In this document: positions 36,189 through 47,774 of the stretch, piece by piece
How positions within the stretch are numbered: position 1 is the stretch's first letter
How the letters are laid out: every line of letters begins with the position of its first letter
Source of the DNA: Hesseltinella vesiculosa
Taxonomy: Eukaryota > Mucoromycota > Mucoromycetes > Mucorales > Cunninghamellaceae
Reading direction: 5' to 3'
Length of the DNA: 64,000 nt
Assembly: GCA_002104935.1 (NCBI GenBank)
Contig: MCGT01000035.1
Coordinates: 124,001-188,000 of the forward strand
The notes under the pieces: model-generated
Database searches by the model: none
What the model was told of the DNA's origin: nothing
What the model saw: only the letters and a program-made list of their open reading frames with translations
Made by a program: the position numbers and the translations under genes

Positions 36189-36909
36189 ATGGGTCGCAAA
36201 AGATCTATACAAATTGAGGATGCACGACCCACGACAAACCATTACATCCACTGAGGAAGCAATTGAAGCTCTGAATACCCAAATCAAGCATTTCCTCACC
36301 GACCAGCTCAGGAAGAACAAGGACCGTGACAAGCTGAAAGCTGATCTCCCTGGTAAACAACGCTTGCCAAAAGGCTTCCTCCTCAATATCGATCAGCTTT
36401 GCGGAAATACGCCGCCATGGTTTGCCTCCAATTATCACAAGCGCTTCCATTTTTTAAACACTTGGAGAGGCTACATTAAACAACACTACGATGAACTGGC
36501 GGCGATGATCCCAGCTCCAACGGCCTCATCATCCAAGGCATCCTCATCCAAAGCCATCTCGTCCTCCCATCCCACAAAACCAACGCAGAAAGAGGAGATC
36601 ACAGTCGCACACAAGTCTCTTCGCCAAACCTTGCTAGCGATCAACGAATCACCAGATGCTTTGAGCAAAATATTGTCTACCAGCAAGGACGCACGCATCG
36701 CGGTCACAAAGTATTCCCCTAACATGTTCACACTGTTCTTGCCCTTTGGTCAAGATCTCTATGAACACGTTTGGAAGAGATTCCCTGGCAGCAACATACA
36801 TAGCACCATCGGCGCTGTCGACATGACTGGTGGTACCCAGGCTGGTCTCTTGCTCAACATCGGCATCGGCATGGGCAGCCTTGCGAGGCTTTGGGCAGCT
36901 GATTGGTAA
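36189..36909 (+). pseudogene. N-terminal fragment of the Fanzor-like gene family (frameshifted)
   Basis: Homologous to the first exon of the intact gene at 57.2-60.8 kb. MGRKRSIQIEDARPTTN matches MGHKRAAQYDNQRPTTK. After a frame change near 36240 the match goes on: KQRLPKGFLLNIDQLCG versus KQRLPKGLLQNIDQACG, then a W-F-Y-F pattern and QKEEITVAHKSLRQTLL versus KKEEIRTAHRSLRTLLL. A TGA in the starting frame (36252-36254) breaks the gene, and after about 230 codons it ends at a TAA (36907-36909) with no downstream RuvC domain in place. An unlinked decayed copy of the N-terminal region only. Confidence 0.75.
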
Positions 36910-37315
36910 TCATACGCTTTGATGACACATTTTTTTTTATGACTGCCTCCCATGCCATGATGGTATGAGGAGGTATGGAACCCTCTCATGAGGTTTGAAA
37001 ACAGTGACAACGTAAGTAGCCAGAAAAAAAAAAGCGGTTACCGACTTTGATCATGTCACTCATTTTTTTTTTTTCACTACGACTCCATCTCATCTTCTGT
37101 CCATCAAATTAATTTTTCAAATACGACATTTACTTTTTATCATCTCTCCCAATTTCTCTTTTACTGTATGACTTCGATCCTGCGCAACCTCACATTTGTT
37201 TATGGTTTAAGTGTATTCTCCTGATTTTTATGAACAGATCAGGATTTCATATTTTTGAGGGGATGTCCCCAATGTTTAGGATTAAATTAAAAAGTTACTT
37301 TTTTTTTGTTTGTGT
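36910..37315. other. Intergenic after the Fanzor N-terminal fragment
   Basis: AT-rich with T runs at 36931 and 37064; the kinase gene ends at 37316 on the opposite strand. Nothing coding. Confidence 0.4.
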
Positions 37316-39833
37316 TCAGAGCTGGGAGGAGGGAGGTGGAGTCAGACCCTGGGGTGAAGGAGATTCTGTCAAGGCGGCACTGAATCGTTTCCTCATACTG
37401 GTGGTCAATGGGGAGGCCAATTTGGTCTCGCTATCTAGAGAGGGGCAGGACGAGGATGCAGAGAATCGTTTTTTACTGGTAGAACCTGTGTTAGCGGAGC
37501 TGCGGCGGAGCGATTTGCCGGCTCGCAGGGTGGTCGTTAGGATCGGCGGTGGCAGGGATCGGCGCTGCTTGACTCGGCTGAGTTGGTATGGATTGAACTC
37601 AAAGCCCTCAAAAATGTCATCGTCATCGACGTCTTCTTCGTCCATCTCCCGTCCGATTGGGCTGGTTGGCGATCCAGGAAACGGCAGAATTGCATCGGGG
37701 TTTTCTTCTCGTTGATAAGAAGGAGGTTGTTGCACTGAAGCTCGCGATATTCTGGGTGTCATCGCAATAAACGATTCATCAAAATGGGTTAGGTCGGTGG
37801 GAGACATCAGATTGGGTACAAAGGGAGGCACTAGCTTTTTTTGCGATACGTCGTCCCACTTCAAGTCAGCAAACCAAGCATGCTTCTTGATTTGCTCAGC
37901 ACTGTCCCATCCCAGCCGTTCAAATGGGTCCTTTTCGAGCAGCTAGTTGACAAAAACAAAAAAAGCAGATGGATCAGCGATGTCGCTTCTTTCCTGTCTC
38001 CTTTTTTTTTTTTTTTTTTTTTTGAAACTCACTCCTGATATAAAATCGCATGTAACAGGGTCCAAATCCACCAATTCTGGAAACTCCAATTCATCTTCTA
38101 CGACACGTTTGAACATACCAATTACAGTGTCAGCCCAGAAAGGTGGCTGCAGATAATCCGTTATCAAATGAGTGAGTGTCCCATATCAGTTGCAATAAGA
38201 AATTTACCGAGCCCACGATCATTTCATAGACCAAAATGCCTAGACTCCAAAAATCCATGGTGTAAGTGTAAGGTTCACCCAGAAGCACTTCAGGAGCAAG
38301 GTATTCGGCCGTCCCACAAAACGTTTTGGTCATTGGCTGGCCCAAATCTCGTTGGTCATTAGGTGTAAACACTTTGGACAAGCCAAAGTCCGTCAGCAAA
38401 ATATGTCCATCTCTACCTATCAATATGTTTTCAGGTTTAAGGTCCCTATTAATAATAAAAGAGAGAAAGGTTAATGATCATGGTCATCAAAAAAAAAAAG
38501 GAGACTGCATTGTCACGGGGATGTTGTCATTCAGAAAAAAAAATGGAACAATGAGGGAGGAGTTTGAGGAGATGAAAAAAAAAAGACTGAGGCAGGTGGT
38601 CATTTTTTTTTACAGGGGAAGCATTTTTTTTTCATTTTATGCAGAAGGGTAACACATGCGCTTTAAATGACTTGCCTGTAAATGATACCATGACTATGCA
38701 GGACGGACAAGCCAAGCAGGACTTCAGCCGCATAGAATCGGGTAGCCAATTTGGGAAACGAGATGCGCAGGGAGATTTGGGTTGCCATGTCTCCACCAGG
38801 TATGAAGTCGAGGACCAAATAAAGGTGGTGCCGAGATTGAAAAGCGTAATGTAGCTGAATCAAGAATGGGTGATCTCGTAACCGAGACAAAATGTCACAT
38901 TCGGATTTGATATGCTTGACCTCGTTTTGTTGAATAACCCGGTGTTTATTTATCACCTTGAGTGCATAGTACCGAGGATGTTTGGTTCTAGGTTCACATG
39001 CAAGTTTCGATTCAACAAGCAGCACCTGTTTCCAAAGATTGAAAATAATTAAAAAATCTTGATGACAAAATTTCTTACCTTGCCCATGCAGCCTTTGCCG
39101 ATGACATTCATCAATTGAAATTGATCGACGGTTAATTTATAGGATTTAGTCGAAGCAACAATGGAGGAGGAAGTGTCGGGAGTGTCGACAAGCCTCTGTT
39201 TGTCCTCATCGTCCTCCCCTTGCAGGTTAGGTGCAAGCTGTGACCAATGCACAAGTTCTGCTGTGCCGGTCGTTGTTGTCAATGTTTCTGAAGGAGGCAT
39301 GGAGGCTGTCATATACCGGTCATCGAGGCGCTGCACAGCTAAAAAATCGCGCAGCAATGTTGAGATTGAAAGCACTGGGTGGCAAAGGCATGAGTGCAAA
39401 TAAGCCTCGATGGCGTTGGCATTGCCTCGCTTGCGCTGCAGCATCCATCGTTTCATTTCAGCCACACGCTCACCCCATTTTCGCTGTTGTCTGGTGGGCG
39501 TCGTAAATACTGGTAATCGAAGTTTTGTCCGAGGATAATGGGTGCGTACCTAAGAAACAAAAAAGTTAGCCTCAATTAGCATTGTCATTGTTCCTCGGGA
39601 GGTTACCTTTTGATGAAAATCTATAAAATCGGAGGGGTATCGTATAATAGAGACGGTGGTTTGAGGTGTTTGAATAATGATATTAAAGGCCTAGTAAAAA
39701 AAACCAAACGATCAATGAATATCATCCTGTAGGAGTCTCTCATTGGATTTACGTTGATCAGATCATGTCTATAATAAAACATGGTTTCAAACACAGACAC
39801 AACCGTTGATGTATCAAATGAGCATGATGGCAT
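37316..39833 (-). CDS. PX-domain AGC serine/threonine kinase (SGK3-like architecture)
   Basis: An N-terminal PX (phosphoinositide-binding) domain followed by an AGC kinase. The ATG (39831-39833) gives [19 protein letters not shown]; the PX core includes [26 protein letters not shown], a basic [17 protein letters not shown] and the helix ending [13 protein letters not shown]. The kinase shows [13 protein letters not shown] (glycine loop), YALKVINK (VAIK Lys), [13 protein letters not shown] (catalytic loop, joined across an intron), DFGLSKVF (Mg), [15 protein letters not shown] (activation loop) and [12 protein letters not shown]. The C-terminal tail carries [13 protein letters not shown] (turn-motif-like) and a long Ser/Pro-rich, partly acidic extension ([16 protein letters not shown]) that may contain a hydrophobic motif. 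About nine exons. Likely acts at endosomal membranes; that is inferred from PX. Confidence 0.85.
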
Positions 39834-40392
39834 CCGGGACAACAAACTATTCACTTAAAAAGTGGAAAAGAGGGGAAAAAAGGAAACCAAGGAGAAAGGC
39901 AAGTGATTTTATTAAGTAGCCAAAGGGAGCTTTGTCAAAAGTTTCTGAGCTGTGCTGAATTCGCTGTCGTTAACCCCATCCCAAGATGATGGTCCCTTGC
40001 ATGCTCCTATTCTTATTATCCAATGATACACCCCTTCAAAGTCAAGCAGGAAAGGAGGAAGAGTCAAGGGATAAGTTTGTATGATTTGCATGTCAAAGAA
40101 AAAAAGGGGGAGCGCACAAAAAAAGGGATGAGATTGATCTACGTGTTCCTCGGCTGAGTAAAAAAAAATCAAAACGAGGGCTTTTGTTCAATAAACATGC
40201 ATCGAGATACAATCCATGTGGTTTTTTTTACGCAACATTTTTTTTTTATTTACGTGTGAAAAAGAAAAGTAACAATCTGCATCAAAGAGGGGAAAGGGGA
40301 ACAATCGTAAATCGCGTGAGAGGGGATATTTTTTTTTTCTTTTTACTTCAACGCAACACCCAAGAGTTGAGTTTTTAGATGTTAAAATAAGT
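39834..40392. other. Intergenic between kinase start and SKP1 stop
   Basis: Kinase promoter and SKP1 3' region, both minus strand. T runs at 40240 and 40330. No gene. Confidence 0.4.
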
Positions 40393-41176
40393 TTATCGGT
40401 CTTCAGCCCATTCCTACAAAGAATCCAACCGAGAATCAGGTCACGTGTTCCCTTGTCATTAAACGCAATTGATCAACTTACGTTTTCCTTGCGGATTTGA
40501 GCTTCTTCTTCAGGCGTCAAGTCATTGACAATGTTGAAGATCTTGCGGATTTCTTCAGCAGTCTTACCCTTGATCATATTGGCCACGGTCTTACACCCAA
40601 CATCCAGCAAAGGCTTGATATCCAAGTAATTAGCAGCCTATATTAAGAAACTGCGTCAGCTCAAAATTCTTCCCACTCCCAAGCTACGCACCAAAATGAT
40701 ATCAAACAGAGTTTCTTGGTCAACTTCCATGAATTTTTGATCCCATTCATCAATTTCAGTGTTGCGTCGTTCATTTTCATCATTGGTCACGGGATCACCC
40801 AGATGATGTTCACACCATTCAATCACCTGGATAAAAAAAAAAAAAAAGTGATCAGTGATAAGTTTTAAAATAAAATGAAGGAATAAAATGTGCTTTTTGT
40901 CTTTACCTTGCGCAAAATTTTAGCAGTGACATTAGGAAGAGGAATAGGGTTGTCATTATCACCCACATCTACAAAGAATAATAAAACACGAAAATCGTTA
41001 ACCACAGTGTCAATCAACCTCCCAAAGATGATGTTTTTTTCTTCATTTCTTGGCTCCCAGTTCTTTTCGATTTTCTTCTTACCTTCTAGCATGTTTTTGA
41101 TCAGCATGGAACGTTCAGCCACTTCCTTGGCAACTGTGAAATCTTCAGAATCGGAACTCAACAAACGGACACTCAT
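40393..41176 (-). CDS. SKP1: SKP1, core subunit of SCF ubiquitin ligases
   Basis: Adaptor that links cullin-1 to F-box proteins. The start (41174-41176) gives [20 protein letters not shown]; exons then supply [95 protein letters not shown] and [15 protein letters not shown]. The last exon is EWAEDR only (stop 40393-40395). About 160 residues, standard length. The F-box-binding C-terminal helices are complete. Confidence 0.95.
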
Positions 41177-42005
41177 AATGGATTTGTTCAGTAAAAATAA
41201 AAACGTAAAAGAAACGCAACGCTCCCCAGCGTCTTTGAATGAGCCTCGAATTTTTGCCATTCGCCAATCTCCGCGCGTGACGTTTTTTCCAGATTGGGCG
41301 CACAAGAATGCACACCTCCATTCCCTTTCTCTCTTGGCGTGTGCTCCAAAGACACAAGTCGTATCCATCTTGGCACTTGAAATCTTTATCTATCATCAAC
41401 CACACCAAAACGCTGCCTCCCTAGTCAGCTCGACTCTGCCGACCGTTTCCTTCCATCGCTTCCTACTCCCACCTAATCTTATTTTAGCAATACGGCAACC
41501 GCAGTAAAAAAAAATGCGGGCAATATCATTCATAAGAAACATCTCAGTAAGACGATGAGATTATCTAGTGTAATATACACTAGATAATGCACATGAAGAG
41601 AGGTTTTTTGGTGGCTCATATTACACTGGTCTCATTGACTAGTCCTTGAAAGTGGATATCCCTCAAAGTCAAGGAATGGCAGTACCCTCCTCTCTCCTTT
41701 CCCAATTTCCTCCACAGTGACACTTGATTTCTTCCTGTAACCACTTTCCTTAACAGATGACTTCGCCACAGGAATAGAAGCCACTTTACAGTACACTGCG
41801 CTGAGTCCAAGAATATTGCATTGTGTTTTTATTTTTGATGTCGCATGTCTGATATTGAGTTGCCGCCCAAGGCTATCCCTTTTTTTTTCTCAGACGGTTT
41901 CAGGTTTTCCCCTTCTACTCAATCTTACTTGATATGACAATTGAAGTACACAGATTTAACAAAAGCAACTGAGGGAAAGAAGAGAAAGGGAAATCCAACA
42001 AGAAG
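41177..42005. other. Intergenic between SKP1 start and Fanzor pseudogene
   Basis: SKP1 promoter side is CT-rich (41280-41470). A short perfect palindrome lies at 41560-41588. No gene is supported. Confidence 0.4.
41560..41588. repeat. Short perfect inverted repeat (13-bp arms)
   Basis: Arms 41560-41572 (attatctagtgta) and 41576-41588 with a 3-bp spacer. Could form a cruciform or an RNA hairpin; there is no T run after it that would mark a simple terminator. Confidence 0.7.
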
Positions 42006-44525
42006 ATGAAGAAAGAGGTAATGACCTACACAGATATAAGATGCAAAATGACATGTTTACTGAAAAAAGGTGCCCAGCGGCAGCGAACTGGCCGTTCAGC
42101 AAGCACATCCAAAAGAAAGCAAGGGCTGGATGAAAAAATGGATAAACAGGCTGCTCGATCTGCATTCGAAGCAAGTTTACCAAAATATGGTGCTCCCCAT
42201 CCCTGCACAACTTGTCTGAACGAAGCTTTCAAACTCGAAAAGCAAGGTGACCATTACGCAGCAGAAACGACGTGCGGCTGCCAAGACCCATTCAAAGTCC
42301 TCAAGCTCAAAATGTCCATTGTATAAGCCCCGGAAACGGGTATTGACAAAACGTAAACTTGGAGGCACCACCCGCCAATACACCCTGAAACATGATTTTG
42401 ATACGCTGATCCGACTCCCGCCGATGACGTTGACCCCACCACGGCACCCCCTTCAGCCTTGGTCAACGCCGTGGCTACGCATGCAAGACACAATCGGGAT
42501 ATCACCATCATGTCACACCTGTTCATTCGACAATATGTGACGACCATCCTGAGTCGACCGAGCCCTGTGATTCCACCAGCCATGTTTACCCAAGTTTTCT
42601 TCACGTCAGTCTTCCAGCTGCTCATGGGGAATCAAATCACGAACAAGAAGCTTTTGTCAAAAGAATTCCGACAAGGCATTGAAACGGCTTTTGCAGCATT
42701 CCGTGCTATCTATGGTCCATCTGGAAGGTGTCCGCTGTGTCCCCCTGTATCGTCCGCTGTGCCCCGCCGCCGCCCCATACATTTGCCCTGGCCCTTGCAT
42801 CGACCGCCATACAAAAAGATTGGAAAAATCATGTGGTCGAAGGAGTTCCCGATTGTTTTATCAAGTTCATATCGACAAAATTACGAAGGCTTGTGCCGGT
42901 AAGTTTGGTGTGAAGTTGAGGGAACTAGAAATAAAAAGAAAGCACTTGTCTCATTATTTTTTACGCAGGAACTGAAGCATGGTCACGCAAGACCATATGC
43001 GCTTTACGTCTATGATACAATAGCACAAGACCCCAAGTTTGCGCCTGAACTCCAAAACATGGCCAGTATGAGTGCCGATTTGATGGCCAAGGTCCAAAGC
43101 AAGCTTGACTTTGTGATCAATGACTGCAACACCCTACTGAACCCAGCCATCCGTCAAATCCAGAAAGAATTGCAAGACACCCGAGCTTTGGCTGAGGAGC
43201 GCCATTATCTTCAACCATGGGGCGTGGATCCGGGCGAACGCGGCTTGCTTGTGGCTGTCGATGACGCTCCCGTGTTCATGCATGAGTTCCCGACAAGTAA
43301 TGACACTGAACTGCGACGCTCATCTTGGGACGACCCTGCCCTCGATGTACCACGCCCACTCTGCGAATGACAGCAGCCCCACCAAGTGCGTAAGCTTAGG
43401 TCAACTGAATATCGAGCTGCAGCCACCATCCAGCACCAGAAAATCCAGCGATGGCGGCAGAAGAACAAGTTGGATGTCCTCGAATCCCACATTCCAACCT
43501 ATCGCACTCTCTCGCCAATCAAGATCCATGACTACTTGGCTACATGAACTTGCACTTGGATACCTTGTTAGCATTCTACGCTTCTCTGAGGTTTGGGATG
43601 CCCCGCTTTGAAATCTACCGAGCAAGAGAAGTCAATGACGCCAACGCTGTGAATTTGTTGATCTACGGAGGCTCCAAATATCGCATAACAAGCAATGGCC
43701 CAATACCAAGGTAAAAAAAAAAATCCTAGTGGCGTCTGATTGATCTAACCACGTTTCTTCTCGCTACCTCTAAGCCAAGAAAAATGGCGACCAGCCCCTG
43801 TCCAAAACGATCGCTCGAAGCTTCCTGTGATATTTTATCAAAGGTCGAAAAACTCAAGCTGGTCTGTCCAAGCGCATCTAGAAGAAATTTATCATGGCCG
43901 ACGCTCAATGCCGCTTGCTGTTGGCTGAAGTGGATGAGTACATGACATCCCAAATTTGCTCCGGGTGCGGTAAGCGCTCTCTTGATCATGTCTCTGCTGG
44001 TCCCAACCCTAGCCTGCATGACGCAACATACACTTCAGTCTCTCGAATGCCTACTACCTCCGATCCATCATGCCTTACCAAAGTCACGTCCACCGTCGTT
44101 TCGAAGGCATCAACAATCATATACAAGCACAACTGTCGACGAAGCCTGAAGTCATCTCGGACGAGCAGTCTGGCCACCGCATTGGAGATTCGCAGGCCGA
44201 TTGTGAACTTCCTTCCATCACCAAGACAGCCACCAGTGATCGCTGTGTCTACAAGACAACGACCTCCACCATGACTACCACGATCACAACCACGACCATT
44301 CCCCACGCCAGCCAAAGTCAAAAGTTGCATGCCGCGTTAGCTTGTGAAAACTGTGACACGGTATGGCACCGCGACCAGAATGCTGCCTGCAATATCCTTG
44401 CCATCTCCCTTCACAAGATCATGGTTGGCCGCAGACCGTGGGCATTTTCAATATTTGCCGAAAACGAACCTCGCCCGCAGAGCCCGTCGATTCCACCCCC
44501 AAGTCCCTCACAATGGTCAACTTGA
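42006..44525 (+). pseudogene. Fanzor1-type (eukaryotic TnpB) pseudogene
   Basis: Decayed RNA-guided nuclease gene of the TnpB/IS605-OrfB superfamily. In order: a basic N-terminal part with a CTTC zinc-knuckle-like motif (about 42200); RuvC-I as YLQPWGVDPGERGLLVAVD (about 43208-43262); VDEYMTSQICSGCGKRSLDH (first zinc-ribbon pair, about 43935); ACENCDTVWHRDQNAACNIL (second Cys pair plus RuvC-III Asp in RDQNAACN, about 44343-44400). The frame shifts several times (near 42320, 43370 and after 43560), and the segment before the zinc ribbon has in-frame TGA (near 43837) and TAG (near 43879) stops, so no single product can be made. Copy 5 of the dispersed repeat starts about 125 bp downstream. Confidence 0.82.
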
Positions 44526-44649
44526 AATTAATCATACAGTATGTTCCTTCTTGCGTGATGCCTCTACCTGCACATAGCAAGCCGGCTCTGGGGTTTCCCC
44601 TCCCTGTATCACAAATTTGTTTAAAAAATGTGAGCCTGGTATAAAATTC

Positions 44650-45020
44650 ACAAATCGAAACTCACATGCCATTTCTCACCATTTCTTCTTCGTATGCAAA
44701 GTTTGGGGTGAATTGACTTGGAGCACTCTTGCGCTGTAAAATTTGATCAGATCGTCTGGGGGTCCCCTGGCGAAAATGGCTGATTTTCTCTCATTTTTTT
44801 AGCTGGAGAATTGGAAGGAACGAAATGAAATGGTGACAAATTGACAGAAAAACCTTCGCTAATTGACCTGATTTTTACAGATTCATCATCATTCATGCAT
44901 GTGCGCCTACCCACAAAATTTAACATCGATCAGATCACTCAAAGAAGCTGTGCATATTTTTTTTTTTTTTGAATTGGGTTGCGCATTCGGACTCCGTGCA
45001 GTGCTTTCATCAGCGCGACA
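44650..45020 (+). repeat. Dispersed repeat family, copy 5
   Basis: Contains aatttgatcagatcgtctgg, gggtcccctggcgaaaatgg, agctggagaattggaaggaa, catcatcattcatgcatgtg and atcactcaaagaagctgtgc. The hairpin partner of gctgatt is changed to aattgg, so pairing is kept only through G-T pairs. Confidence 0.8.
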
Positions 45021-46269
45021 TTGATCAAGGTGTTCCCAAGATTGCTTCTTCGTCAAACCGGGCCTTTGGGATTGCTTTGGCTAAGATTGGGCGTTGGACG
45101 TTTTGATTGTTCTGTTGTTTTTTTCTGATTACTAATTGCCTTGCGTGCACCGGCTTGGAATTGAAGACACTGCGAAACCTGAACATGCTAATGCCTACTT
45201 TTTTCTAATTTTGAAAAAAAAAATCGCCATGGGGGTCAGACTGAAAAAAAAACCTCACACAATACGCGTCAAATCCAGACCTATTGGCTAAGATGTTGTG
45301 TACGTTTTTTCTTCAGCCAGGCGAAGCTGAAGAGCTTTGAAAGTGCCTCCTCCCCTTTTTCATGCCAATTTTTTTAGGCCGTCGCATCTCTTTTTTTCTT
45401 CGCCTCATATACGCGCGTCAATAAATCATTGAAAAGCTGGCATACACTACTTCACTCCAATTTTTTTCATACACCTACTGTAGCATAGAATGAGGGGTAA
45501 TAATGGCTAACGCATTAACCTCTCTGCTATCATTTCCCTGGGCTACGGCTAAGCAATCAAAATAAAGCGGTCATCCAAAATTGGGCTCTCTCTCCGTTTC
45601 CCAGTGAACACCAGCGTTCTTGTGCAGGTAACACATGATGTTAATGTCTGAGTCTAACAATGTGATGTCATGCCTGCTATATCACAAACTGGAATAATAA
45701 GTTGGATGAAGGTGATGGCGATGCTGGGAAAAAAAAGGAAAAAAAAAAGGTGGCTTTCATGTGAACCTGAAAATTGCGTAATGAAAAAAATTAAAAAAAG
45801 AGTTGCTATGAATTGACAAAGATCCAATATGGAGACTGAGACGGAAACATGGTGCTGATGCAGTAGGCCATGGGAAAATGAAAATGAAACAGCCCTTCTA
45901 ACAAATGCTAATGCGGCATCAGGAACCTTGTGCACAAGTCAATTAAGTGACAATGCGCAGTGAAAAAAATAACCAGTGATGCTGGCGCGCAATACCTCAT
46001 CAGCAAATGCACTACCTCTGGGTGGGAAAGAAGAGAAAACTGCACAAAGTTCTTTAATTGATAAGTCTGGCAATGTACCGCACTAGATGCAGATGGTATT
46101 ATTGTGACCATGAAACTCCTTACATAGCTACCCCGCGATGCTTTCAACGCCAATAAAAGTAAAAAAAAAACCATGGCGGCATACAAAGTTGCAGAGACTT
46201 TTTGAAAAAAATACGGGGAGGGCTGCCCCTCTACAAAAAAATAAGAAACTGCTCAAAACCATTTCGATA
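45021..46269. other. Accessory DNA without recognisable genes
   Basis: AT-rich, full of T and A runs. ORFs here are short and share nothing with other loci in the window. Confidence 0.35.
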
Positions 46270-46990
46270 TAGCCAGGGCGCGTTGTTTTAGGAACAAAGG
46301 GACACATTTTGTAGAAAATACCTGCTAAAAATCACTTTGATTAAATCATGGCACTTGTTTTACGAACGGATTGCGTTCATTCGAAAAAAAAAAACCAGGT
46401 GATTTTTCCAACAAAATCGCCAGGACACGCGTGAAAATCGTCAATGTCTGAAGAAGCATTGCGGGAGTTGAAAGCAGGTGCATCCCAGGTTCGAAAAAAA
46501 GTCCAATTTTAGACATAGCAAGAAAAGTGTCAATATTAAGCAAATACTTTCCTTCAAAGGGAATAAAAATAATTGTAAGCGATATATTTTTCTTTATATG
46601 GGTGGTGGATTTTTTGAAAAAATACTTTCTAAAAAAGTAGCAATTATACTTTTTTAGAAAGTATATTTTCAAAAAATCCACCACCCATATAAAGAAAAAT
46701 ATATCGCTTACAATTATTTTTATTCCCTTTGAAGGAAAGTATTTGCTTAATATTGACACTTTTCTTGCTATGTCTAAAATTGGACTTTTTTTCGAACCTG
46801 GGATGCACCTGCTTTCAACTCCCGCATTATTTTTTCAGATTTTGATCATTTTCGCGGCAAAATCACCTATTTTTTTCGCAAAATGTGCGTAAACAAGCGT
46901 GCCCTGGCTTAGTCAACGTGGTTTTGACTAGTTTTTTTTTTTACAAAAATGCGCGCACTTTGTTCAAAACAGAGTACCCTGGCTTAATCA
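46270..46990. repeat. Large fold-back palindrome (179-bp near-perfect arms plus diverged outer arms)
   Basis: Inner arms 46461-46639 and 46647-46825 are reverse complements along their whole length without gaps, with one clear mismatch near 46617/46669; the spacer is 7 bp (gcaatta). Beyond them, diverged arms repeat gccctggctta-type motifs (46271, 46902 and 46978) and aaaatcacc motifs. The 137-codon ORF across it is an artefact of the palindrome. It resembles a fold-back transposon or MITE. Confidence 0.92.
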
Positions 46991-47119
46991 GAGTGATTTT
47001 CAGTTGTTTAATTTTTTTAGGCACCATTTGTGTCTTCCCGTTTTTTTTTCAGGAGACATCTGCACTTCCCGTATTTTTTTTTCGAACACTTCTTCTCCTT
47101 TATGTGCCGCCGTCGTTTT
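46991..47119. other. Short T-rich gap between palindrome and repeat copy 6
   Basis: Several T runs with ttcccg repeats (47034 and 47066). Nothing coding. Confidence 0.3.
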
Positions 47120-47630
47120 ATTTCTCTCCCTCACATGTTTGCCAACCTGCTCACTCCTCCAACCACTGCTTGAAAGAGCTGTGATTAAACCATAGTCCTT
47201 TCTCGTCATTTTGTACGTGTATGACAAATTTGGGGAGATATGATTTAGGCCAATTTTGCATATTGATTTTTGATCAGGCTGCCTGAAGGACCCCTGGGGA
47301 AAATGTCCGATTTCTTCATTTTTTAAGCTGGAGAATCGGAGGTGCCAAAAAGAAACTGGTCAATGGTTGGCTGGGAGACCTTTACCATTTGACTCGATTT
47401 TTTCAGCATCATCATTACTCATTAATTGGCGTCCCCCTACAAAATGATACACCGATATATCCACTTAAAAGTGCTGCGTAACGGATGCTTTTTTTTTAAA
47501 AAATGAAAGGAAAGAAAATTATGTGACCAAATTCAATCGCCGACCAGCATAAAAAACTGTTCCGCAGCTCAAAAAAAAACCTGATTCCCACCAATGATCG
47601 CGGATACCTGGTAAAATAAAAAAAAAAAAA
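47120..47630 (+). repeat. Dispersed repeat family, copy 6
   Basis: Has the head-side tgtttgcc and tgcttgaaagagctgtgatt, then atttttgatcaggctgcc, cccctggggaaaatgtccga, gctggagaatcggaggtgcc, ttggctgggagacc, catcatcattactcatt and cacttaaaagtgctgcgtaa, and the tail ctgattcccaccaatgat. Together with copy 1 it is the most complete copy. Confidence 0.85.
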
Positions 47631-47774
47631 AGAGGTGGACCAACCTCGTCATTTGGAATGATTGTATTTTTGAAGGAGTTCATTATTTATTAAAAGTAAC
47701 TACATGATTACAATGTTCAATGAGGAGTAAAAAATGCGGTATGAATGCAAAGTCAGTACAAAATGTGATAGCTA

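Noticed and set aside
41177..41507. Plus-strand ORF antisense to SKP1
   Set aside because: Runs across SKP1 exons and introns in the opposite strand; no independent support.
46430..46500. tRNA-like B box (ggttcgaa) in the palindrome
   Set aside because: No A box, and no acceptor or anticodon stem could be folded around it.
46346..46759. 137-codon minus-strand ORF
   Set aside because: It runs through the large palindrome and reads nearly its own mirror; low-complexity Phe/Lys/Tyr composition.
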